From: JAJTGZ01 sp964403525
GTDB taxonomy: Bacteria > Planctomycetota > Phycisphaerae > Phycisphaerales > UBA1924
Reading direction: 5' to 3'
Assembly (NCBI GenBank): GCA_964403525.1
Contig: CAYOGE010000005.1
Coordinates: 62,001-126,000, forward strand
Length of the DNA: 64,000 bases
Made by a program: the position numbers and the translations under genes. Under the pieces are notes generated by a model. The model was not told where the DNA came from. It did not search any database and saw nothing but the letters and a program-made list of their open reading frames with translations. Each line of letters starts with the position of its first letter. Position 1 is the stretch's first letter. Below are positions 16,554-22,679 of this stretch, piece by piece.

Positions 16554-16561
16554 GGCGTTCC

Positions 16562-17074
16562 TTAGCGCTTGGCGGGCTTCTTCGTTGCTGCGGGGGCGGG
16601 CTTTGCGGGCTTGGGCTTGCCGGTGACGGCCGCCTCCAGGTCGCTGACGCGCTGGTCGATCTTGGCGATCTGGGCCTGGAGCTGCGCAGAAGACTGGCGG
16701 ATCGCGCCGAGGATCTCGGCGTTTGAGCCGCCCGTTGCGGACTCAAACGCGGTCGCCATGTTCGACTTCAGGAATCCGTCCATCTGCTGGCGGAGCTGCA
16801 TCGCCTGGTCCATGGACTTCTTCATCGACTCGAGGAACTGGGGCGTGCGCATGTACTGCTCGGCGTACTGGGCCATCGCGTCGTAGAACGCCGACTGCAT
16901 CCGCCTGAGCGCCTCGGGCGAGGCAAACGCCGACGGATCGCCCATGCCGGGCATTCCCGGCATCCCCGGCATCGGCCCGGCGCCGGCGGCGGTGGACCTC
17001 GCCCACATGTCACGCCAGAAGGCGGTGATCGGATCGACGGCGGGCGGGGTCGTGCTGGTTGACTGCTCGGCCAT
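16562..17074 (-). CDS. phaE: PHA synthase subunit PhaE
   Basis: The 170-residue product has an N-terminus with 'DPITAFWRDMWARSTAAG' followed by a Met-Pro-Gly repeat (three MPG units). Helical segments rich in Gln/Met (AFYDAMAQYAEQYMRTPQFL, 'MDQAMQLRQQMDGFL') precede a coiled coil (IDQRVSDLEAAV) and a Lys/Pro/Ala tail (KPAKPAPAATKKPAKR). This matches the PhaE type of synthase partner, short relative to the roughly 350 residues of the Allochromatium form. Start 17074 has GGAG upstream. PhaE stabilises PhaC dimers and anchors the synthase to the granule. Confidence 0.85.
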   Translation of the reverse strand: MAEQSTSTTPPAVDPITAFWRDMWARSTAAGAGPMPGMPGMPGMGDPSAFASPEALRRMQSAFYDAMAQYAEQYMRTPQFLESMKKSMDQAMQLRQQMDGFLKSNMATAFESATGGSNAEILGAIRQSSAQLQAQIAKIDQRVSDLEAAVTGKPKPAKPAPAATKKPAKR

Positions 17075-17128
17075 GGGCGGTTCTCCGTGCTCGCTGCCTG
17101 ACTGGATCGCGGTACGCAAAAACGGCCG

Positions 17129-17146
17129 CAGGGGCGTAAGCCCCTG
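17129..17146 (-). terminator. Intercistronic stem-loop between phasin and phaE
   Basis: CAGGGGC (17129-17135), loop gtaa, GCCCCTG (17140-17146). It lies between the phasin stop and the phaE start on the minus strand, without a T tract. Such partial terminators allow the abundant phasin to be made in excess of the synthase. That role is inferred from its position. Confidence 0.45.
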
Positions 17147-17170
17147 GGTCCGCTGGAAAAGCCTTGAAGA

Positions 17171-17710
17171 TCAGTTGCCGCAGCCGGTCTTGCAGACCAT
17201 GGTCTCGTCCATGATCGCGGTGACGCGCTGGGCGTGCTCGGTGCTGAGCTTGGTCATGCGCTCAACGTTCTTGGTGTTGAAGGCGGTGGCCTCGTCGTAG
17301 ACTTCGCGGGCGGTCTCCATGACGGGCTTGGTGGTCTTGCCGGTCATCTGTCCGACCATCATCTCGCCGGTCCGCTCCATCGTGCGGGCGTTGGCCTTCA
17401 TTGACTCGACCGCGATGGTGTTCATCTCGGTGACGAGCTTGGCGTTGGCCTCGACCATGCCGTGCATGGCCTTGGTCATCTTCTCGAACATGGCCGGCAT
17501 CGTGGCCATGGGGGTGTTCATCGCGTTCATGTTGAAGCCCTTTGAGAAAGTCTCGGCGAAGGTGTTGAACATCTTCTGGCCGGCCTCCATGTTGGTCTTG
17601 ACCGTGTCGGTCGCGGTCTGGCAGCAGGCCTGGGCGGCCGCGGCGGTGTTGGTGGTGCCGTTGGTGTTCGAGGTGCCGTTGTTGTTGGGCTTGGTGGTGG
17701 TTGCGTTCAT
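17171..17710 (-). CDS. Phasin family protein
   Basis: The 179-residue product has an Asn/Thr-rich, low-complexity N-terminus (about 27 residues). The helical amphipathic body has 'AGQKMFNTFAETFSKGFNMN' and 'MVEANAKLVTEMNTIAVESM', and the C-terminal helix ends in CKTGCGN. Phasins coat PHA granules and control their size and number. Start ATG 17710 has AAAGGA at good spacing; the longer frame runs through the promoter and is rejected. It is the first gene of the pha operon, behind a strong promoter and a palindrome that may bind PhaR. Cysteines at both ends (ACCQ and CKTGC) are unusual for phasins. Confidence 0.85.
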   Translation of the reverse strand: MNATTTKPNNNGTSNTNGTTNTAAAAQACCQTATDTVKTNMEAGQKMFNTFAETFSKGFNMNAMNTPMATMPAMFEKMTKAMHGMVEANAKLVTEMNTIAVESMKANARTMERTGEMMVGQMTGKTTKPVMETAREVYDEATAFNTKNVERMTKLSTEHAQRVTAIMDETMVCKTGCGN

Positions 17711-17765
17711 GGTCGTTCCTTTCGGGGTGTTCGGTTGGTGCCGCAGCGTCGCGGCTGATGGAGTA

Positions 17766-17793
17766 AGTATATCCGTGAGTAGTGCATCGTCAA
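17766..17793 (-). promoter_or_regulatory. Sigma-70-type promoter of the phasin-pha operon
   Basis: On the minus strand TTGACG (17793-17788) and TATACT (17771-17766) are separated by 16 bp and lie about 55 bp upstream of the phasin start. This is one of the best promoter matches in the window. Confidence 0.65.
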
Positions 17794-17800
17794 GATGAAA

Positions 17801-17816
17801 TTGTGCAATCGCACAA
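17801..17816. promoter_or_regulatory. Palindrome, candidate PhaR operator 1
   Basis: TTGTGC-AATC-GCACAA is a perfect 6-4-6 inverted repeat lying 8 bp upstream of the phasin -35 box. It shares the TGCAAT core with the second site at 17905-17914. Known PhaR sites are TGC/GCA-type inverted repeats in phasin and phaR promoters. Confidence 0.5.
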
Positions 17817-17904
17817 AACTCAAGAATCCACGTTATTTCTTGGGAAATCGGGACATCTTGAGGGTATTTACCGATCAACAAGGAGGCGCATGGACTAGAA
17901 TTGC

Positions 17905-17914
17905 TGCAATTGCA
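17905..17914. promoter_or_regulatory. Palindrome, candidate PhaR operator 2
   Basis: TGCAATTGCA is a perfect 10-bp palindrome 33 bp upstream of phaR, just after a TAGAAT (17896-17901) that could be the phaR -10 box. Binding there would block phaR transcription, fitting the known autorepression of PhaR proteins. Confidence 0.45.
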
Positions 17915-17946
17915 CCAGCCGGGGGAAGCCCCCGACAGGAACGATC

Positions 17947-18450
17947 ATGCCGAACCCCCAACTGATCCAGGTCAACAAGTACCCCAACCGGCGGCTCTAC
18001 GACCAGACCCGCAGCCGGCACATCACCCACGACGACCTTTACGACCTGGTCGTTGCCGGGCACACCGTGATGGTGACCGAGAGCAAGACCGGTGCCGACA
18101 TCACCAATCTTGTGCTCGCGCAGTCGCTGATCGAACGGAGCCCGGAGAAGTTCGCGGCGTTCCCGCCCGAGGTGCTCCACCTGATGATCCGTGCCAGCGA
18201 ACAGATGCTTCGGGGGATGGCGTCGGGCTGGTTCGCGCAGTTCATCAAGGGGATGGGCCCGATGGGCGCGAGCGCTCCGGGCGCCGGCGTGACAACTCCG
18301 CCATGGATGACCGGCACGGGGCTTGGTTGGGGTGTGCCCGCAACAGGGGCAGCCCCGGTCGACCCGGTCGCCGACCTGCGCGCCCGGATGGACGCGATGA
18401 TGCGAGAACTCGCGGACCTCAGGGGCGGCGAAGCCAATGGCCGGCCGTGA
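17947..18450 (+). CDS. phaR: Polyhydroxyalkanoate synthesis repressor PhaR
   Basis: The 167-residue product has the PHB/PHA accumulation regulator DNA-binding domain at the N-terminus, with the hallmark 'QVNKYPNRRLYDQTRSRHIT' and DLYDLVVAGHTVMVTESKTG. A Gly/Pro/Ala-rich middle and a helical C-terminal end (LRARMDAMMRELADL, coiled-coil-like) follow. PhaR binds PHA granules and phasin promoters, releasing repression when polymer is present. It is divergent from the phasin gene across 236 bp holding two TGC-type palindromes, and a bidirectional terminator follows. Confidence 0.9.
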   Translation: MPNPQLIQVNKYPNRRLYDQTRSRHITHDDLYDLVVAGHTVMVTESKTGADITNLVLAQSLIERSPEKFAAFPPEVLHLMIRASEQMLRGMASGWFAQFIKGMGPMGASAPGAGVTTPPWMTGTGLGWGVPATGAAPVDPVADLRARMDAMMRELADLRGGEANGRP

Positions 18451-18497
18451 CGCAGAGCCGGCGGACGAATTGATGTCACCCGCGGCCAATGCCATAC

Positions 18498-18528
18498 AAA
18501 AAGGCCCGGGCGTTTGCCCGGGCTCTTT
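18498..18528. terminator. Bidirectional terminator between phaR and glutamate dehydrogenase
   Basis: GCCCGGGC (18504-18511), loop gttt, GCCCGGGC (18516-18523) is flanked by an A run on the left (T run on the minus strand) and tcttt on the right. It serves two convergent genes. Confidence 0.85.
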
Positions 18529-18566
18529 GAACAATCGCGTAACTGTGGTGTCGGCTTGACCCGTGT

Positions 18567-19952
18567 TTACGGGAAGATCCCTCGGACCTCGTACGCCTGC
18601 TGCAGCCGCTGCAGCGCAGCGATATAGGCGGCTGTGCGCAGGTCGCAGTTGAACTGCTTGCGTGCGGCGCGTGTCTTCTGTGCGGCCTTGACCATGTGCT
18701 TGTTCAACTCGCGGTCGACGTACTCAAGGTCCCACGCCTGGAAAGTCTTGTTCTGTACCCACTCGAAGTACGAGACGGTGACGCCGCCGGCGTTGCAGAG
18801 GATGGCGGGGAGGATCTCGATGCCGCGGTCGCGCAGGATGCGCTCGCCGGCGGGCGTGGTGGGGGCGTTGGCGCCCTCGGCCACAACCTTGCAGTCGAGC
18901 ATCTTCGCCTCGGGCTCCTGGATCATCTGCTCGAGCGCACAGGGGATGAAGACGTCAACCTTGGTTTTGTAGAACTCTTCCTTGGTGATCGCGCTGGCCT
19001 TGGGGAAGCCCTTGACCCCGCCGGTCTGCCGGACGTGCTCGTCGAGGTCGAACGCGTCGATTCCCTTGGCGTTTCCGATAAAGCCGGTGTGATCTGCAAC
19101 GGCGATCATCTTGGCGCCCTTGTCCTGGAAGATCTTGCCGCTCCAGGAGCCCACGTTGCCGTAGCCCAGCACGGAGAAGGTGCTCTTCTCGGGCTTGAGC
19201 TTGAGCTCTGGGAGCATCTCAACGAGGGTGTCGACAACGCCCTGGCCGGTGGCCTTTTCGCGTCCGAGCGAGCCTCCGAACTCGATGGGCTTGCCGGTGA
19301 TGACCGCGATTGGGTTGTCGCCGCCGATCTCTGAAAGGAACGAGTAGGTGTCGGCGATCCACGCCATGTGCTGGCTGTTGGAGCCAACGTCGGGCGCGGG
19401 GATGTCGTAATCGGGCCCGATGTTGTGGGCGATCGCCGTGGTGAAGCGACGCACGATGCGCTCCATCTCCCCCTTGCTGTGATCGCGCGGGTTCACTTTG
19501 ATGCCGCCCTTGCCGCCGCCGTAAGGAACGCCCACCAGCGAGCACTTCATGGTCATGAGGAACGCGAGGCTCTTGACGTCGTCAAGGTGCACGTCGTGGT
19601 GGAACCGTAGCCCGCCCTTGTACGGTCCGAGGGCGTTGTTGTGCTGAACCCGGTAGCCCTTGAAGAGCTGTGTCTTGCCGCTGTCCATCTTCACCGGGAA
19701 GTGGACCATGATTTCGTTCTTCGGCTGCGCGAGGATCTGCTTGAGGTACTCGGGCAGGTTCATCACCTCCGCGGCGTGCAGCATGGTGCTGACGGTCTGG
19801 CCGTAGAGGTTGTTGGTGTCGGTGGGGAGGCCCAGGTCCTCGAACATCGCGGCCATCTGGCCGATGCTCTTTGGGGTGACCTGCGTGCTGCGCGCGTGAG
19901 CCGCCGCCCCGTTGGTGAACGCCTTGGATTTCTTTGCGGTGGTGCTGGACAT
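18567..19952 (-). CDS. gdhA: Glutamate dehydrogenase (Glu/Leu/Phe/Val family)
   Basis: The 461-residue product has the dimerisation/catalytic domain 'VQHNNALGPYKGGLRFHHDV', the catalytic Lys region 'SLVGVPYGGGKGGIKVNPRD' and the catalytic Asp in DIPAPDVGSNSQHMAWI. The Rossmann domain has VLGYGNVGSWSG. It interconverts glutamate and 2-oxoglutarate, linking nitrogen metabolism to the nearby sucA/icd pathway. After beta-2 the sequence is AVADHTGF, with Asp favouring NAD(H), although cofactor choice cannot be settled by eye. The N-terminal 30 residues are Ser/Thr/Ala-rich and likely disordered. It is monocistronic, with AGGAA upstream of its ATG. Confidence 0.92.
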   Translation of the reverse strand: MSSTTAKKSKAFTNGAAAHARSTQVTPKSIGQMAAMFEDLGLPTDTNNLYGQTVSTMLHAAEVMNLPEYLKQILAQPKNEIMVHFPVKMDSGKTQLFKGYRVQHNNALGPYKGGLRFHHDVHLDDVKSLAFLMTMKCSLVGVPYGGGKGGIKVNPRDHSKGEMERIVRRFTTAIAHNIGPDYDIPAPDVGSNSQHMAWIADTYSFLSEIGGDNPIAVITGKPIEFGGSLGREKATGQGVVDTLVEMLPELKLKPEKSTFSVLGYGNVGSWSGKIFQDKGAKMIAVADHTGFIGNAKGIDAFDLDEHVRQTGGVKGFPKASAITKEEFYKTKVDVFIPCALEQMIQEPEAKMLDCKVVAEGANAPTTPAGERILRDRGIEILPAILCNAGGVTVSYFEWVQNKTFQAWDLEYVDRELNKHMVKAAQKTRAARKQFNCDLRTAAYIAALQRLQQAYEVRGIFP

Positions 19953-20087
19953 GAAAGCAGGTTCCTGTGTTGGGCCGCGGCGGCGTGCCGGGGCGTGAGG
20001 GGTACCCTGATCCCGTTCGCCTGTCTCGCTGCGTTCCGGGCCACATCGGCGCGGGGTCCAGCGAGCCCGTTTGGCATTGGAGACAGG

Positions 20088-20483
20088 GTGGTACTTTATC
20101 TAGCCTCGGACCTGTTGTGGGCAACCCGGATCAAGTCGTGTGCCGAAGACCTCTCGGTCGCGGCACGCCCGGTTCGTACCCTTGAAATGTTGGAGGCGCG
20201 CCTTGCCGACAGCCCGGTGCGGGGCGTGCTCCTTGACCTGGCCGCTGGAGAGGAGGGCAAGGAGGGTGAGATAGCGCTTTCAATGCTGAAAAGGCTGAAG
20301 GGCGAGGGGGCGAGCGGTACGGGAGGAGTTCGAGTGGTGGTCTTTGGCCCTCATGTCCAGGCCGAACAGCTCGCGGCCGCCCGGTCTGCCGGGGCCGATC
20401 TGGTCATGACAAGGGGGGGGTTAGACGCAAACCTGTCGAGGGTGCTGGTGGACCTTGGGGGGATGGATGCGCGAGTTGGCTGA
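20088..20483 (+). CDS. Receiver-like protein without clear phosphorylation site
   Basis: The 131-residue product starts at GTG 20088, chosen because GGAG lies 5 nt upstream and a hydrophobic beta strand (VVLYLASDLLWATRIK) begins there. The alternation of hydrophobic strands and amphipathic helices (GVLLDLAAGEEGKEG, GVRVVVFGPHVQAEQLAAARSAGADLVM) resembles the CheY/response-regulator fold or a B12-binding-like fold. 'LLDL' sits where the phospho-Asp strand would be, but the acidic pocket and the Lys of true receivers are not evident. It is divergent from gdhA and lies upstream of a DUF2934 gene. Function is unknown. Confidence 0.6.
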   Translation: MVLYLASDLLWATRIKSCAEDLSVAARPVRTLEMLEARLADSPVRGVLLDLAAGEEGKEGEIALSMLKRLKGEGASGTGGVRVVVFGPHVQAEQLAAARSAGADLVMTRGGLDANLSRVLVDLGGMDARVG

Positions 20484-20648
20484 TAAGGTCGCTGCAAAGA
20501 AGTCTGCTGGCAATATGGGGAAAGCATCGTCACGGTCTGGCCGCGAAGCGGGCTTTTGAACAATCGCTTGGCTAGCGCATCTACCTCAGGAGGGGTATAT
20601 CCTTAGATGCTCGATGGGGCGAGGCGTCTGCAACCAGGAGGCAGGCCT

Positions 20649-20927
20649 ATGGCACGCAAACTACGCACGATGTTCCGGTCTGTAACGCCGGTCCCGGGTT
20701 CGGGCGAGCGTCCGGCGACCCCCGAGACCAACCTGCTTGGACCTGGCGTGCTGCCCGCTGGCGCGGTTTCAAAGTCGGCGGCGCCGGTTGGGGAGACTGA
20801 GGCGAAGGGCGGTCGCAACAACGAAAAGATTGAGAAACTTGCGTACGAGCGCTGGCTGCAGACGGGGGGCAGTGCGATCGAGAACTGGGTTTGGGCGGAG
20901 GCGGAGCTTGCCCGGCGAGGCGATTGA
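20649..20927 (+). CDS. Small DUF2934-like protein
   Basis: The 92-residue product starts at ATG 20649, preceded by a strong AGGAGG ribosome binding site, so the longer frame from 20607 is rejected. The N-terminal half is basic and Pro/Gly-rich. The C-terminal half has 'KIEKLAYERWLQTGGSAIEN' followed by WVWAEAELARRG, matching the short DUF2934 helix pair (Y-x-x-W...G...DW..AE.EL). The role of this domain is unknown; it is common in planctomycetes and other soil or water bacteria. The next gene starts 49 bp downstream. Confidence 0.7.
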   Translation: MARKLRTMFRSVTPVPGSGERPATPETNLLGPGVLPAGAVSKSAAPVGETEAKGGRNNEKIEKLAYERWLQTGGSAIENWVWAEAELARRGD

Positions 20928-20976
20928 GTGCAGCGTCGTTGCGGAAAGGCCTTCGCGATTTTGCTACCCTGAGTCT

Positions 20977-22104
20977 GTGAACCGACCTCTCGGCGTGATG
21001 CTGTTGCTTGCTCTGGCGGGGCTGTGCGTGGGCGGCTGCTCCAACGCGCCGACGCTGAGCGCGGGGGCTACTCCCTCTATTGCGCGGACCGGCGAGGCGC
21101 CACTTGTCGGTGCGGTGAGCACGACGTACAAAGCCGACGGCCAGGGCGGATGGGTGCCAGATGCTGCTCCGGCGGAGGGGTCAGATGAGGCCGTGCTTGC
21201 GACCGCCCGCCGCGAACTTGCCGAAGACCGGCCGTCGGCGGCCTACCGAACGATCAACGCGTGGCTGAAGCCGCGTGAGCGGGCGGTCGGCCCGCTGGTG
21301 CCCCAGGCATACCTGATCCGTGCGGACGCGACGGCGGTGAGCGACGAGTATCAGGCGCTTTATGACTACGAGACGATCATCAAGTCATTCCCGGGTTCGC
21401 CCGAGTACGTAACGGCGGTGGAGCGTGAGCTTGAGATCGGCGTCCGGTACCTCAACGGACTCTACCGCAAGCAGCTTGGGCTGCGGTGGGTGGGGGCCGA
21501 GTCGGTCGGGGAAGAACTGCTGGTGCGCGTGCACGAGCGGATGCCGGGGTCGCAGCTTGGTGAGCGCGCGGTCATTGAGCTTGGCGACTACTACTACCGC
21601 GAGCTCGACCTCGAGTCCGCCGCGGTGGTGTACAAGGCGTTTGCCGCGAACTACCCGCGGAGCGCCTACGCGATGCGTGCGAAGCAGCGGCAGATCTTCT
21701 CGAGCCTCGGACAGTTCAAGGGCCCGCGCTACGACACGACGAGTCTTCTCGATGCGGGGGTGCTCATTCGGCGATTCCAGAACGAGTACCCCGCGCAGGC
21801 ACAGGCCGTCGGGCTTGACGACGCGTTGCTCACGCGCATCGATGACAGCCGTGCGGCGCAGCTGCTTGAGACCGCGAACTGGTACCTGGGGCGTGGTGAC
21901 CCCGTCAGCGCGCGGGTGGCCCTGCGGCGTTTGCTGAGGAACCATCCGCAGACGGCTTCGGCGGGCACCGCCTACGAGATGCTCAAATCACGCGGCTGGC
22001 TGGAGGAATCTCAGCCTGCCGCTCACGCGTCTACGGTGCCAGCGGCGGAGGCTTCGGCCCCGGCGCCGGCAGGGCAGGCCAGCGGTTCGGAGGCGACAAA
22101 GTGA
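20977..22104 (+). CDS. BamD-like outer membrane assembly lipoprotein
   Basis: The 375-residue product begins at GTG 20977 with a lipoprotein signal (GVMLLLALAGLCVGGC, lipid-modified Cys). The mature part has TPR-like repeats of the BamD type: 'ALYDYETIIKSFPGSPEYVT', 'ELDLESAAVVYKAFAANYPR' (repeated tyrosines with SxYA) and 'PVSARVALRRLLRNHPQT'. The C-terminus is Ala/Pro-rich. BamD-type proteins bridge BamA and its partners in outer-membrane protein insertion. The lptE-like gene overlaps its stop codon by 4 bp (GTGA), so the two envelope lipoproteins are translationally coupled. At 375 residues it is longer than E. coli BamD (about 245); a generic TPR lipoprotein is the alternative. Confidence 0.75.
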   Translation: MNRPLGVMLLLALAGLCVGGCSNAPTLSAGATPSIARTGEAPLVGAVSTTYKADGQGGWVPDAAPAEGSDEAVLATARRELAEDRPSAAYRTINAWLKPRERAVGPLVPQAYLIRADATAVSDEYQALYDYETIIKSFPGSPEYVTAVERELEIGVRYLNGLYRKQLGLRWVGAESVGEELLVRVHERMPGSQLGERAVIELGDYYYRELDLESAAVVYKAFAANYPRSAYAMRAKQRQIFSSLGQFKGPRYDTTSLLDAGVLIRRFQNEYPAQAQAVGLDDALLTRIDDSRAAQLLETANWYLGRGDPVSARVALRRLLRNHPQTASAGTAYEMLKSRGWLEESQPAAHASTVPAAEASAPAPAGQASGSEATK

Positions 22105-22625
22105 CGAGCGTTCGATCAGTAGCGGCCGGGGTGGTTCTGGGGGTGCTGGCGGCATCGGGCTGCTCATCGGACCCGCGGGAGGGGTATTCGTTCGAGCCGG
22201 CGTTTCGGAGCGACGTCAAGACTGTCTCGGTGCCGGTGTGGACCAACAACACCTTCTATCACGGGCTTGAAGCGAAGGTCGCGCAGGCGATTGTCTCGGA
22301 GATCAACAAGAGCACGCCCTACCGCGTGACGGGCGCGGGGAACGCCAGCACGGAGTTGGGGGGCACAATTACCGCGGTGGAGATGCGTCCGCTCTCCACC
22401 GGGCGAAACACCGGACTCGTGCAGGACCTGTCGCTCGAGGTGGTGTGCGATTTCACCTGGAAGGACAACCGCAGCGGGAAGGTGCTGGTTGCACGCCGCA
22501 ATTTCATGGCGGCGAGGTCGTTCGTGCCCGCCAACGGCGTGAACGAGCGGATCGAAATCGGCGAGGATGCGGCCGTGCAGCAACTGGCGAAAGACATCGT
22601 CGCAGAGATGCGCAGCGGCTGGTGA
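22101..22625 (+). CDS. lptE: LptE-like LPS assembly lipoprotein
   Basis: The 174-residue product has a lipobox LAASGC in the first 22 residues. Its body fits the LptE fold: 'YSFEPAFRSDVKTVSVPVWTN', 'GLEAKVAQAIVSEINKSTPY', and a late alternating strand region (LSLEVVCDFTWKDN, VLVARRNFMA). LptE plugs the LptD channel for lipopolysaccharide export, so its presence supports a Gram-negative-type outer membrane. It overlaps the BamD-like gene by 4 bp. The match is by pattern and context; LptE proteins diverge strongly. Confidence 0.7.
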   Translation: MTSVRSVAAGVVLGVLAASGCSSDPREGYSFEPAFRSDVKTVSVPVWTNNTFYHGLEAKVAQAIVSEINKSTPYRVTGAGNASTELGGTITAVEMRPLSTGRNTGLVQDLSLEVVCDFTWKDNRSGKVLVARRNFMAARSFVPANGVNERIEIGEDAAVQQLAKDIVAEMRSGW

Positions 22626-22679
22626 ATCGGCGGACGGGGGACCTGTTGCAGTGCGCCAAAGAGTGGTTAGACTGCACGG

